A DNA stretch of 64,000 nucleotides from Teredinibacter turnerae T7901 (GTDB taxonomy: Bacteria > Pseudomonadota > Gammaproteobacteria > Pseudomonadales > Cellvibrionaceae). The translations under genes were made by a program, and so were the position numbers. The notes beneath the pieces are model-generated. The model was not told where the DNA came from. It worked only from the letters and a program-made list of their open reading frames with translations, and made no database searches. Shown piece after piece: positions 19,399-27,976 of the stretch. Location of the stretch: positions 1,658,764 to 1,722,763 of the forward strand of contig NC_012997.1 in assembly GCF_000023025.1 (NCBI RefSeq), given 5' to 3'. Each line of letters begins with the position of its first letter. The stretch's first letter is position 1.

Positions 19399-21267
19399 AT
19401 GCTTCAGAGTGTTAGAGACAATCTAAAGGGAACGATTGTCAGTGTGATCGTTATCCTGTTTTTTATTCTCCCGATGGTGATCACCGGCGTGGGTAGCTCG
19501 TTTTTGGGGTCAGTTGCTGGCACCGATGCGGCTGTTGTGGATGGACGCTCAATTACAAAGAAAGAGTTGAGTCGTGAAATATATATGCAGAAACAGCGTT
19601 TACTCGCGCAACAGGGAGTCGACCCTTCTGCAGACTATTTAAAAGATGAAAACCTTGCCCAGCCAGTGTTAGAGCGATTGACTCGCAAAGCAGCAGTTCT
19701 GGCAGCGGCTGAAAAAGGCGGTATGGCCGTTTCTGAGAAGTCCATCAACGGGGCTATTGTTGGCCAAGAGGAATTCAAGGTAGACGGTAAGTTCAGCTCG
19801 CAGCAGTATCGCTCGCTTCTCGCCCGGGTGGGGCTTACCCCTGCGGCCTATAAAGCCGCGACCGCAGAAGAGATGATGCTGGGGCAATTGAATAAAGGTT
19901 TGGAGCTATCGAGCTTTGTAACTGAAAAAGAGAAAAGCGAAATCATTGCCATTATTAACGAAAAGCGTTCGTTTTTTACTGTAAAAATTCCTGCTGATGA
20001 CCTCGCTGACTCAATTGAAGTTACCGATGCAGAGATAGCTGCCTACTACCAGGCAAATGAGGCCGAATTCCGCGAGCCGGAAAAACTCTCTGTGGATTAT
20101 ATCGAGCTCTCTGTTAATAGTATTGCAGCGACAGTTACAGTGGACGAGGCAGATGTTCGTTCGCAATACGAACAAGAAGCGGAAAGCTTTGATGCAACCC
20201 CAGAGCTAACCGTGGCTCATATTCTGCTTGAGGAAGATTCTTCCGCGAAGTTGACCGAAGTGCAGGCAAAACTTGCTGCCGGTGACGAGTTCGCCGATGT
20301 GGCTAAGGCCTACTCAGACGATGCCGGTTCTCGAGATCAGGGCGGTGAATTGGGTGTCTTGGTTGCTGGCGCTTTTCCTGAGGCTTTCGAGTCTGCGGCA
20401 CGTGAACTCGGCGAGGGCGAGGTGTCAGGTCCTGTTAAGACCGATTCTGGTACGCACTTCATTAAAGTATTGAAGAAAGACGTTCCCGAAGTACCCAGTT
20501 TTGAATCCCGTAAGGCTGCTATCGAGCGTAGCTTGAAAGTAGCAAAGGCAGAGGGAATCTATCTTTCTGAGATGGAAAAACTTGACGAACTTACATTTGG
20601 TGCGCCCGATTTGTCTGGTGCTGCGAAAGAGTTGGGTATAGAAGTCAAAACCACTCAGCCCTTCCAGCGCAATACCGGCCTTGGCGTTGCTGGAAACCCC
20701 GAAGTTCGCAACGCAGCGTTTGGTGATGAGGTTTTGATCGATAACCGAAATAGTCAAGTTATTGAACTGGCCGGCAATAGGGCGCTGGTCGTGCGTAAGA
20801 ACACGCATTCGCCTGAACATATCAAGCCGTTGGAGGAGGTAAAAGAGCAGGTTGTTAGCAAGCTTACTGAAAGCAAGTTGAACGATCTACTCGAGGAAAA
20901 AGCTGAGACGTTTATTGCAGAGGCGAAATCGTCCGAGGATCTTAATGCGCTAGCGGAGAGTTCTGGCTACGCTTACGCAATGTTTGAAGATGTCTCTCGC
21001 TCGGATCCAGTCAGTGACCCAGCTACCCGAAACACGGTTTTTTCCATGCCACTGATAGAAGGTGAGACCGCGTTTGACGCAAGCCCGGTTCGCGATGGAG
21101 GCTACCAAGTCGTAGGCGTGGTGAAAAAGTCTGCTGGTACTGCCGATGATATGGAGCCAACGCAAGTCGCGGGTTTGGCTACACAGCTCTCTAGAGAAAA
21201 CAGTCGCTTCGAAGGCAGTGCTTTTGAATCAGAAGTTGTCGCCAACGCAGATATAAAAATACATTAA
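19399..21267 (+). CDS. ppiD: Periplasmic folding chaperone PpiD (SurA/parvulin family)
   Basis: Inner-membrane-anchored chaperone located at the Sec translocon exit. The 622-residue protein has a short cytoplasmic end (MLQSVRDNLKG), one membrane anchor (TIVSVIVILFFILPMVITGV, about 12-32), a SurA_N-like chaperone region (AAVVDGRSITKKELSREIYMQKQ), a parvulin domain (about 265-355, VAHILLEEDSSAKLTEVQAKLAAGDEFADVAKAYSDD and GGELGVL), and a second chaperone region. ATG 19399 is preferred over TTG 19393 because CGAGG is well spaced from it. The order hupB-ppiD is conserved in gammaproteobacteria. Confidence 0.95.
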   Translation: MLQSVRDNLKGTIVSVIVILFFILPMVITGVGSSFLGSVAGTDAAVVDGRSITKKELSREIYMQKQRLLAQQGVDPSADYLKDENLAQPVLERLTRKAAVLAAAEKGGMAVSEKSINGAIVGQEEFKVDGKFSSQQYRSLLARVGLTPAAYKAATAEEMMLGQLNKGLELSSFVTEKEKSEIIAIINEKRSFFTVKIPADDLADSIEVTDAEIAAYYQANEAEFREPEKLSVDYIELSVNSIAATVTVDEADVRSQYEQEAESFDATPELTVAHILLEEDSSAKLTEVQAKLAAGDEFADVAKAYSDDAGSRDQGGELGVLVAGAFPEAFESAARELGEGEVSGPVKTDSGTHFIKVLKKDVPEVPSFESRKAAIERSLKVAKAEGIYLSEMEKLDELTFGAPDLSGAAKELGIEVKTTQPFQRNTGLGVAGNPEVRNAAFGDEVLIDNRNSQVIELAGNRALVVRKNTHSPEHIKPLEEVKEQVVSKLTESKLNDLLEEKAETFIAEAKSSEDLNALAESSGYAYAMFEDVSRSDPVSDPATRNTVFSMPLIEGETAFDASPVRDGGYQVVGVVKKSAGTADDMEPTQVAGLATQLSRENSRFEGSAFESEVVANADIKIH

Positions 21268-21282
21268 TTTTAATGTTTCCTA

Positions 21283-21316
21283 AAAACCCCTGGTGGACTT
21301 GTTCACCGGGGGTTTT
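21283..21316 (+). terminator. Intrinsic terminator of ppiD
   Basis: AAAACCCC-GGTG pairs with CACC-GGGGTTTT around GACTTGTT. The stem lies between ppiD and the convergent murI, so it may serve both. Confidence 0.85.
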
Positions 21317-21335
21317 CTATTTTAGGTGGTGTAGT

Positions 21336-22187
21336 TTATATCAGCGGTAAATGGAGTATGTCGTACTGTGGCAATGCCTCTTGCAGTAAGTAGCTGGCGT
21401 AGGTCTTGTATGGCGGTGCGTCGTTGGCGGAATGTGCTGCTATGAAAGTAATTTTTGAATGGCTGTGGTCACGCTGTCCGAGCTTTTGCAGTAAGTGATG
21501 AACGCGATTAGCGATAGCCGATCCAGAGTCGACCCAGGAAATGGACTCGCAAGAGGGAAGCGCTTTAAAGTAAGGCAGGAGTAGAGGAAAATGAGTGCAC
21601 GCAAGTACTATTGTATCGACAGATCCAGCTGTTGATTTAGTTCTGAGCTTGCCTAATTCTTCTATGAGTATGCCCGTATCGGGTTTTGTGCCTTGTAGCA
21701 ATTGTTCAGCGCATACCACCAGGGGGTTACTCCCGTGGGTGACGACTTCATGATTACCTGCGAAATCCTCGATCAACTGCCGTGTGTAGTCGCGGTTTAC
21801 AGTTGCCGGCGTGGCTAACAAGCCGATAACTCCTGTGCGGGTAATTGATGCTGCGGGCTTTATCGCCGGTACGACTCCCACAAACTCTACGGTGGGATAG
21901 CGCGCTCTAAGTGCGCGTAGAGCGAGTGTACTGGCTGTGTTGCAAGCGAGTACGACTATGTCTGGTTGCCGTTGGCTGAGGCAGTTACCAACAAGAGATA
22001 CCAATCTGCGGATTAAAACATCGTCTGGCATGGTGCCGTATGGAAAACCAGCAATATCGGCGAAGTAGTCCATACTCACATCCGGGTTGCGGTGCAATAT
22101 CTCGCGCGCCACGGTGAGCCCGCCAGCACCAGAGTCCAGAACGAGTATACGAGCGTTTTTAGAGGCAAGCGTGGGTTTTACTGGCAT
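21336..22187 (-). CDS. murI: Glutamate racemase
   Basis: Makes D-glutamate for peptidoglycan. The 283-residue protein shows LVLDSGAGGLTVAREI near the N-terminus, the two catalytic cysteines in VVLACNTAST (82) and IVLACTHFPLLLP (197), and FPYGTMPDD between. The start is ATG 22187; no clear Shine-Dalgarno is present because a CTGGGG/CCCCAG hairpin (22195-22212) occupies the upstream position. It is convergent with ppiD and divergent from rmuC. Confidence 0.95.
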   Translation of the reverse strand: MPVKPTLASKNARILVLDSGAGGLTVAREILHRNPDVSMDYFADIAGFPYGTMPDDVLIRRLVSLVGNCLSQRQPDIVVLACNTASTLALRALRARYPTVEFVGVVPAIKPAASITRTGVIGLLATPATVNRDYTRQLIEDFAGNHEVVTHGSNPLVVCAEQLLQGTKPDTGILIEELGKLRTKSTAGSVDTIVLACTHFPLLLPYFKALPSCESISWVDSGSAIANRVHHLLQKLGQRDHSHSKITFIAAHSANDAPPYKTYASYLLQEALPQYDILHLPLI

Positions 22188-22194
22188 GGAACCG

Positions 22195-22212
22195 CTGGGG
22201 TTTTTACCCCAG
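22195..22212. promoter_or_regulatory. Short hairpin directly upstream of the murI start
   Basis: CTGGGG-TTTTT-ACCCCAG forms a tight stem eight bases before the murI ATG on the minus strand. It occupies the place where a ribosome binding site is expected, so it might affect murI translation. It might also be fortuitous. Confidence 0.35.
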
Positions 22213-22270
22213 TCATGTAGAATATCAACGATCTCAAATCATACCAAAACCTAGAGTACAACCCTACTTA

Positions 22271-23704
22271 ATGTTCGATATTTCTCAACCGCAGTTTCTT
22301 CATCTTTTATATGCGTTCCTTGCTGGCATCGCATTTGTTATGCCGCTGTCCGTTTTGGTTTTCTGGGTTCGGCTCGCCGCGCGCGAAAAATCAATAGTTG
22401 AGGAACTGCAGCTGTCAAAAGACGCTGATGAGCGAGCCCAAATTGATTCTCTCCACCAAAAAGATATCGCGATTGCACGCCTGGAAGCCGAGCTGGAGAG
22501 TACTCGCCTGTCCGTCGGAGCCCTGCGTGAAGAACTGAGTGAAGCGAAGGAATATCGAAGTAAATATGTGCAAATGGAAACGCGGTTTGAGGAGCAACGA
22601 GAGCGTCTTGACAAGGAAAAATCGTTGTTGGAAGAAGCGCGAGAAAAGTTGTTCCGCGAGTTTGAATTGTCCGCAAATAAGCTTTTCGAGACTAAGCAGG
22701 AAAAATTCACTGTTAATACACGCCAAAATATGGAATCTATCCTTTCGCCGTTCAAAGAACAGCTGAAGGCTTTCAACCAACGGGTAGAGGATGTATATCA
22801 CAAAGAAAATTCGCAGCGAAACCAGTTGGTAGGACAGATAGCAGAGCTACAGAAGCAGACGCAAAAAATCAGTAGTGAAGCAAATAACCTTGCGGCCGCG
22901 CTTAAGGGAGACAATAAAACTCAGGGTAATTGGGGCGAAATTGTTCTGGAGCGACTTCTCGAACAATCTGGCTTGCAAAAAGGTAGTGAGTACGAAACAC
23001 AACGCCAATATTCAAGTGAAGAAGGACGGCGGTTTAGGCCTGATGTGATCGTTCACCTGCCGGAAGGCAAGGATATTGTTATTGATGCGAAAGTTTCGCT
23101 AACCGACTATGAGCGCTACTGTCAGCTGGAGGATCGTGCAGAGCAGGAAAGTGCGTTAAAAAAACATGTGGATTCATTGCGTGCTCATATAAAGGGGTTG
23201 TCGCTCAAAAATTACGAGCAACTGGAAGGTGTTCGCACGCTGGATTTCGTTTTTATTTTTATCCCTATTGAAGCTGCATATATAGCAGCAATGCAATTCG
23301 CACCTGGCTTGTTCAAAGAGGGGTACGACAGAAATATTGTGCTCGTCAGCCCTTCCAGCTTAATGGTTGCATTACGCACAGTGGAAACTCTTTGGCGATA
23401 CGAAAAACAAAACAAAAACGCGGAAAAAATTGCCGAAAGTGCTGGCAAGCTTTACGACCAGTTTGTGCTGCTTATCAGCGCAATGGAAGAAGTCGGTCAG
23501 TATATTGGTAAAACCTCTCAGTCGTATGACAAGGCGATAAAGCGCTTGAGCACAGGGCGCGGTAATCTTGTAAAACGGGCAGAAGATTTACGTGTGCTAG
23601 GTGCGAAAACCAGCCGCCAGCTTCCAGATCATTTAAAAGATGACGCAGGAGATTCTGCACTGGAGCTTGAGAACAGTCCGGGTAACACATCGAAAGAGGA
23701 GTAA
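22271..23704 (+). CDS. rmuC: RmuC family DNA recombination protein
   Basis: RmuC limits inversion/recombination at short repeats and is predicted to hold a nuclease-like fold; its biochemical activity is not well defined. The 477-residue protein has one N-terminal membrane segment (LLYAFLAGIAFVMPLSVLVFW, about 11-31), a long coiled coil (about 40-215), then the RmuC core. The core shows GNWGEIVLERLLEQSGLQKG, RFRPDVIVHLPEGKDIVIDAKVSLTDYERY, and the LVSPSSLMVALRTVETLWRYEKQ block. The start is ATG 22271. The next gene follows after 3 bases, so they are one operon. Confidence 0.93.
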   Translation: MFDISQPQFLHLLYAFLAGIAFVMPLSVLVFWVRLAAREKSIVEELQLSKDADERAQIDSLHQKDIAIARLEAELESTRLSVGALREELSEAKEYRSKYVQMETRFEEQRERLDKEKSLLEEAREKLFREFELSANKLFETKQEKFTVNTRQNMESILSPFKEQLKAFNQRVEDVYHKENSQRNQLVGQIAELQKQTQKISSEANNLAAALKGDNKTQGNWGEIVLERLLEQSGLQKGSEYETQRQYSSEEGRRFRPDVIVHLPEGKDIVIDAKVSLTDYERYCQLEDRAEQESALKKHVDSLRAHIKGLSLKNYEQLEGVRTLDFVFIFIPIEAAYIAAMQFAPGLFKEGYDRNIVLVSPSSLMVALRTVETLWRYEKQNKNAEKIAESAGKLYDQFVLLISAMEEVGQYIGKTSQSYDKAIKRLSTGRGNLVKRAEDLRVLGAKTSRQLPDHLKDDAGDSALELENSPGNTSKEE

Positions 23705-23707
23705 ATT

Positions 23708-24151
23708 TTGGTTTTTTTGTTCATTGTCGCAGGTGCCATTATCGCTGTGCTTACAGGTATCGCGATTTACTATCACGTATTGCTGCGACGGCAGCGCCAG
23801 AAAGAAATCGAACTGGCAGCGGATATCGCCAGGGCGCAGGAAAGAGCGCGCAATAGTATTCGGGTGTTGGCGTCTGCGATGCTGGAAGGGCAGGTGACCT
23901 ATACTGAGGCCAGTATTCGAATTAGCGTACTCTTGAGTGGTGCGGGTCTGGATGAGACTGAGTTGGCAGACTATAGCGTCTTCGGTCAACTCGCCGCAGC
24001 GACAGCTCATATTCCGATACTCGACGCGTGGAAAGCGTTGCCGAAAAAAGAAAAACGCGCTTATGATGTTGAGCGTGAAAAACTAGAAGCCAAGTACAAA
24101 GATTTTATTGATCCCGTCGCCAGTAGACTCATAGCGCGGCTTTCTGACTAA
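23708..24151 (+). CDS. DUF2489 family membrane-anchored protein
   Basis: A 147-residue protein of unknown function. An N-terminal hydrophobic segment (FLFIVAGAIIAVLTGIAIYYHVLL) is followed by a charged helix and a conserved region (RVLASAMLEGQVTYTEASIRISVLLSGAG) and DAWKALPKKEKRAYDVEREKLEAKY, typical of DUF2489. The start is TTG 23708 with AGGAG overlapping the rmuC stop, indicating translational coupling. It is convergent with trmA. Family recognition is fairly certain; function is unknown. Confidence 0.8.
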   Translation: MVFLFIVAGAIIAVLTGIAIYYHVLLRRQRQKEIELAADIARAQERARNSIRVLASAMLEGQVTYTEASIRISVLLSGAGLDETELADYSVFGQLAAATAHIPILDAWKALPKKEKRAYDVEREKLEAKYKDFIDPVASRLIARLSD

Positions 24152-24217
24152 GGGGGCGCTGGGGATATATATAGAGTGCAGAATATACCCAGCTCCTCGG
24201 TGATGATGCCTTTGAGT

Positions 24218-25312
24218 TTATCTTCGACGCAGGATAACACCACATTCACGGTGCTCGGTATAAGGAAATTGGTCGAATAAGGCGAGCCGTGTGACTTCGT
24301 GAGTTGTGGCAAGGCTTGCCAAGTTATCAGCAAGTGTGTCCGGGTTACAGGAAATATAAATAATGTTGTCAAATCGACTCGCCAGTTTGACTGTGTCCGT
24401 GTCTAGCCCTGCCCTGGGAGGATCAACAAAGATCGTTGAAAACTGGTAGCTGTCCAGGTCAATGTTTTCGAGCCGGCGGAAACGTCGAACTTTATTCATC
24501 GCTTCGGTGAATTCCTCACTGGAGAGCCGCGCGATGGCAATGTTGGTCGCGCCGTTCTGTTCGATATTATAGAGCGCCGACTTTACAGATGTTTTGGATA
24601 CTTCGGTCGCCAGAACGCGAGAAAAATTCTGTGCGAGAGGTAGCGTAAAGTTGCCGTTACCGCAATAGAGTTCGAGTAAATCTCCGCCGATGTCGGCACT
24701 TACCGTCTGAGCCCATGTGAGCATTTTTTGGCATACTGCAGCATTGGGTTGGGTGAATCCGGTTTCCACTTGTTGGTAGGTGTAGCTTTTATCGTTTACC
24801 AGGAGAGTCTCAAGCACATAATCTCTGCCGAGAGCGATTTTTTGTTTGCGGCTGCGACCAATTAATTGGCACCGAAGCGTGGATTGCAGTTGTTCCGCTT
24901 CCGCTTGCCATTGTTCGCTGAGCGGTCTGTGATAAATGAGTGAGACGACGGCGTCTCCGCTTGTTGCAGTGAGAAATTCGATTTGAAAAAGTTTTTGCTT
25001 CAGTAGCGTCGAGTTGTTCACTGCAGCCAAAACATCGGGCATCAATTCTCTAATTCTGGCTGAGCCAATCTCAAAATCCTCAATGGGGATAACCTGGTTT
25101 TTTACTTTTGGCTGGTGCATCGCGTAGCACGCGCGTCCTGTGTCCTTATCGTGCCAGATTTTGAATTCGGCACGCATTCGGTATTCGCTGGCAGGCGAGC
25201 GAAAGGCGTCGATTTCACCATTGAAAAAGTCTTTGAACTGGTCCCTTGTACGCTCAATTTTTTCAGAAAATTGAACATCGTAGGTTTCGGTGGGCGCACT
25301 GCCAGGTTGCAT
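24218..25312 (-). CDS. trmA: tRNA (uracil-5-)-methyltransferase TrmA
   Basis: Forms m5U54 in the T-loop of tRNAs using SAM. The 364-residue protein aligns from end to end with E. coli TrmA as recalled: EYRMRAEFKIWHD, KLFQIEFLT, VETGFTQPNAAVCQKML, SAM motif LLELYCGNGNFTLPL (about 212-226), FVDPPRAGLD, catalytic cysteine in ISCNPDTL (322) and general base glutamate in HRECGV (356). A TTG at 25360 extends the frame into tusB, but ATG 25312 comes one base after the tusB stop and gives the family N-terminus. It is therefore translationally coupled to tusB, an unusual partner. Confidence 0.94.
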   Translation of the reverse strand: MQPGSAPTETYDVQFSEKIERTRDQFKDFFNGEIDAFRSPASEYRMRAEFKIWHDKDTGRACYAMHQPKVKNQVIPIEDFEIGSARIRELMPDVLAAVNNSTLLKQKLFQIEFLTATSGDAVVSLIYHRPLSEQWQAEAEQLQSTLRCQLIGRSRKQKIALGRDYVLETLLVNDKSYTYQQVETGFTQPNAAVCQKMLTWAQTVSADIGGDLLELYCGNGNFTLPLAQNFSRVLATEVSKTSVKSALYNIEQNGATNIAIARLSSEEFTEAMNKVRRFRRLENIDLDSYQFSTIFVDPPRAGLDTDTVKLASRFDNIIYISCNPDTLADNLASLATTHEVTRLALFDQFPYTEHRECGVILRRR

Positions 25313-25313
25313 T

Positions 25314-25601
25314 CTAATACCAACTTTTAATCTTTGGGGACTGGGCGCACAGCAGGACAAGATCGTCCACTGTAATCTTTTCTGTCTCAGGTGCAGGGTT
25401 CCTACTGTCCGAGTGCGCGAGAATATAAACCCTACAAGGGTAGTGGTTCAAATCTAATTCCATTTTAGCTAACACACCTTCTGGCGGATGCATAACAACG
25501 AGAGTGTCTCGCTCGTCGCATAAGTCCAGGGTGTACATTAGCCGGTCCCTCAGGGTTATTGAGGAGACGGAGCCTTCCATGTTAAAGAGGTGGAGTGCCA
25601 T
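25314..25601 (-). CDS. tusB: Sulfur relay protein TusB (DsrH family)
   Basis: Third subunit of the TusBCD complex that passes sulfur from TusA towards TusE/MnmA for 2-thiolation of U34 in tRNA. The 95-residue length equals that of E. coli TusB. The family pattern is seen in a short N-terminus (MALHLFNMEGS), DTLVVMHPPEGVLA, RVYILAHSD and the terminal VDDLVLLCAQSPKIKSWY. It follows tusC with a 1-base gap and precedes trmA. Sequence is divergent, and the call relies partly on the tusDCB order. Confidence 0.82.
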   Translation of the reverse strand: MALHLFNMEGSVSSITLRDRLMYTLDLCDERDTLVVMHPPEGVLAKMELDLNHYPCRVYILAHSDSRNPAPETEKITVDDLVLLCAQSPKIKSWY

Positions 25602-25602
25602 A

Positions 25603-25926
25603 TTAGAAATCCAGGTAGTGGTCGGTGGTCGCGGCTATTTCGCTAAACTGGCCTGGAGTCAGTGGCGGGCGAGGGAAAGGGTTGATTAAAGCGGGCTCGA
25701 CATGCGTGGTTGCCCAAACCCACTCAAAGGGTTTATCCGCTATTTCACCACAGCGTTCGACAACGTATTTCACATTGGCGTGAGAGGTTGGCTCAGTGTT
25801 GCAGAAGAACACTAAATTGGCGTTGATCCCGAAGATTTCACAGGTTACAAACGCGTCTACAGCCGCTGCGACTTGATTTCTCGGTGCGCTCAGAGATGCA
25901 GTAATAAGCAAGTGTTTATTGTTCAA
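25603..25926 (-). CDS. tusC: Sulfur relay protein TusC (DsrF family)
   Basis: Subunit of the TusBCD sulfur relay for s2U34 synthesis. The 107-residue protein has a DsrE/F-like fold: LLITASLSAPRNQVAAAVDAFVTCEIFGINANLVFFCN. It is somewhat shorter than the usual 115-120 residues. Its ATG overlaps the tusD stop by four bases (25923-25926), showing translational coupling. Confidence 0.85.
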   Translation of the reverse strand: MNNKHLLITASLSAPRNQVAAAVDAFVTCEIFGINANLVFFCNTEPTSHANVKYVVERCGEIADKPFEWVWATTHVEPALINPFPRPPLTPGQFSEIAATTDHYLDF

Positions 25927-26285
25927 GGAGGCGCGTGTCCTGTGCGCGTGCCGAAGGTAACGCAGCGTTCGGCATCTACGGCGGCGGTCGTGGTTAGTTG
26001 AGCAATACCACCGATTTCAAAGCCGGCTGTGAGTGAGCCTGCGCTGGTTAATGCGTGCTCGGCAGCTGAGTTCGAGCAGCAAAGGGCGGTTAATGAATAT
26101 TGGCTGATGAGCGCAGCCCAGCGCGCGGATATCGCACTGCCAGAATCTGCATTGCGAACGCCATCCGCGTAGAAAAATAGTAGGGTTATTGTGTGATTAG
26201 CCTGCAAAAGGCGCTCTGTAAACTCGAGAGACGTCTGCGCTGTTGCGGACTCTGGAGCTGCGTTGATAGAAACAAGAAATCTCAT
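25923..26285 (-). CDS. tusD: Sulfurtransferase TusD (DsrE family)
   Basis: Catalytic subunit of TusBCD; it accepts persulfide sulfur from TusA on a conserved cysteine. The 120-residue protein starts MRFLVSINAAPESATAQTSLEFTERLLQANHTITLLFFYADGV, typical of TusD. Cysteines 69-70 in ALCCSNSAAEHAL stand at the position of the active-site cysteine (Cys78 of E. coli). GFEIGGIAQLT near the C-terminus also fits. It is the first gene of tusD-tusC-tusB-trmA. No strong ribosome binding site is seen. Confidence 0.88.
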   Translation of the reverse strand: MRFLVSINAAPESATAQTSLEFTERLLQANHTITLLFFYADGVRNADSGSAISARWAALISQYSLTALCCSNSAAEHALTSAGSLTAGFEIGGIAQLTTTAAVDAERCVTFGTRTGHAPP

Positions 26286-26375
26286 ACGTATTCTGTGCGC
26301 AGGTTACTGACGACCCTCTAAAAAAGTTTCTTTACCTGTTTTGCTAGGCTCATTTGGCGTGTGTTGCTCCCAATA

Positions 26376-26402
26376 TAAAACGGCCCCATCAGGGGCCGTT
26401 TG
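26376..26402 (-). terminator. Intrinsic terminator of yccA
   Basis: On the minus strand, AAACGGCCCC pairs with GGGGCCGTTTT around TGAT, followed by a short T-rich stretch. It separates yccA from the tus operon. Confidence 0.75.
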
Positions 26403-26425
26403 GAAGCGTAGCTGCGAACTGACTA

Positions 26426-27109
26426 TCAATCGTCGTTAGAGAAGGCGCCGATCAAATGCAGCAGACTGGTAAACAGGTTCAAAATGTCCAGGTAGAGTGC
26501 TGTGGTCGCCATCAAATAGTTGGTCTCACCGCCATGGATGATCCTGCTGGTGTCGAACAAAATAAAGCCAGACATCAACAGCACAATCAGGGCATTAAGT
26601 GCGAGCGCGAAACCGGAAATCGCTACCCCAAACAAGCCAGCTACCACCATACCCAGGCCAGATATCAACGCGACAATCAGGCCGACAAACAGGAAGCCGC
26701 CCATGAAACTGAAATCTTTACCAGTAGTGAGTACGTAGCCGGACAACGCGAGGAATACCAGCGCTGTTGCCCCCAGTGCTTGCATTATGATTGCACCGCC
26801 ATTAGCCATTGCCAGGTAATGGTTGAGCATAGGGCCCAAGCCCGCGCCCAGTAGCCCGGTAAAAGCGAATACCACGAGAATTCCCGAGCTGGAATTCGCT
26901 GTTCGCGGCAGCACAAACCAAAGCAGGCCTAAAGCGACCAAGTCCATCACTAACGCCATGCCATGGCCAACACCAGCAGCCATTGATACAAACGCAGTGA
27001 CTGCACTCCAGGCGAGGGTCATCGCCAGTAGGGCATAGGTATTGCGCAACACCTTACTAGCGTTGAGTGACGCGCTATGCGTTGCAGTTTGAGTATATAG
27101 CTCTTGCAT
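26426..27109 (-). CDS. yccA: Bax inhibitor-1/YccA family membrane protein
   Basis: A 227-residue inner-membrane protein with about seven hydrophobic segments (YALLAMTLAWSAVTAFVSMAAGVG, LVMDLVALGLLWFVLP, ILVVFAFTGLLGAGLGPML, and so on) and the family ending DTSRIIHGGETNYLMATTALYLDILNLFTSLLHLIGAF. E. coli YccA is a substrate and modulator of FtsH. The ATG follows GGAGAT. The same yccA-tusDCB order is known in Pseudomonas aeruginosa (PA2604-PA2607, recalled), where tusE follows; here trmA takes that place. Confidence 0.93.
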   Translation of the reverse strand: MQELYTQTATHSASLNASKVLRNTYALLAMTLAWSAVTAFVSMAAGVGHGMALVMDLVALGLLWFVLPRTANSSSGILVVFAFTGLLGAGLGPMLNHYLAMANGGAIIMQALGATALVFLALSGYVLTTGKDFSFMGGFLFVGLIVALISGLGMVVAGLFGVAISGFALALNALIVLLMSGFILFDTSRIIHGGETNYLMATTALYLDILNLFTSLLHLIGAFSNDD

Positions 27110-27273
27110 TGATTATCTCCGGATTAAGAATTACTCTCATCTTACAAAGCCCCCTGAAAAAAGCAAGAGGCTGTGATGAGAGCGTTAACGCTAATTTTTT
27201 AGGCAATACGAATTGCTAAAAGTTTAGGCTCCACCGGATATTTGGGGTGGCAACTGCCGATTTAAACCCCAAT

Positions 27274-27966
27274 CTAGCCACATTTCGAGTTGCCGCAGCT
27301 CAGACACGTCATACAGCCGTCCATCAGGATCATCGCCTTGGTGTAGCACTTCATACAGAGCTGGGCTCCCTCAGGAAAGTCCTCGGAATCCGTAGGCTTT
27401 TTCCCTTGGGATTGCTCGTACTCTGAACGCTTCTCCGCAAGTATCTGTTTTTGTGCATCGGTAAGCTCTTCCTCTTGAATCAAACCAATGGTTTTCAGGT
27501 GAGACTCGATGGCTTCACCGATCTCAGCCACCAGGGATGGCATAAAGCGTCCGCCACTCTTGAAATATCCGCCTTTAGGGTCGAATACGGCTTTCAGCTC
27601 TTCGGCGAGAAAGGTGACGTCACCGCCTTTACGGAATACCGCTGAAATTACCCGAGTCAAAGCAACAACCCACTGGAAATGGTCCATATTTTTGGAGTTG
27701 ATGAATATTTCGAACGGGCGGCGAACCTCATGATCGGTATTTGGATTGAGGATGATGTCATTTATGGTGATGTAAAGCGCGTGATCCGACAGGGGGGTTT
27801 TGACCTTGTAGGTAGCACCCACCAGCATCTCCGGACGGCTTACGTTTTCGTGCATGTGCTCGATAGCCGGCTTTGCGCTTTCTTCTTGTCTAACTTCTGT
27901 TTCAGCAGCGCCATTCTTTTGAATGGCGTAACCCGTGATTTTCTTGTCAATTTTTACAACGCTCAT
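27274..27966 (-). CDS. nrdJb: Class II ribonucleotide reductase, C-terminal subunit NrdJb
   Basis: Second half of a split adenosylcobalamin-dependent ribonucleotide reductase. The 230-residue protein contains the TSCPD-like region (HALYITINDIILNPNTDHEVRRPFEIFINSKNMDHFQWVVALTRVISAVFRKGGD) and a cysteine-rich C-terminus (CMKC, then CMTCLSC and a final cysteine) that probably acts as the redox shuttle re-reducing the active site in NrdJa. The ATG lies 10 bases after the nrdJa stop, behind GAGGAA. The split resembles PA5496/PA5497 of P. aeruginosa. Confidence 0.93.
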   Translation of the reverse strand: MSVVKIDKKITGYAIQKNGAAETEVRQEESAKPAIEHMHENVSRPEMLVGATYKVKTPLSDHALYITINDIILNPNTDHEVRRPFEIFINSKNMDHFQWVVALTRVISAVFRKGGDVTFLAEELKAVFDPKGGYFKSGGRFMPSLVAEIGEAIESHLKTIGLIQEEELTDAQKQILAEKRSEYEQSQGKKPTDSEDFPEGAQLCMKCYTKAMILMDGCMTCLSCGNSKCG

Positions 27967-27976
27967 AACATTTTCC

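Noticed and set aside
22300-22801. Long frames antisense to rmuC
   Set aside because: Artefacts of the coiled-coil codons of rmuC; no family features.
25313-25360. Longer TrmA starting at TTG 25360
   Set aside because: It would overlap tusB by 47 bases; the ATG at 25312 fits the family and is coupled to the tusB stop.
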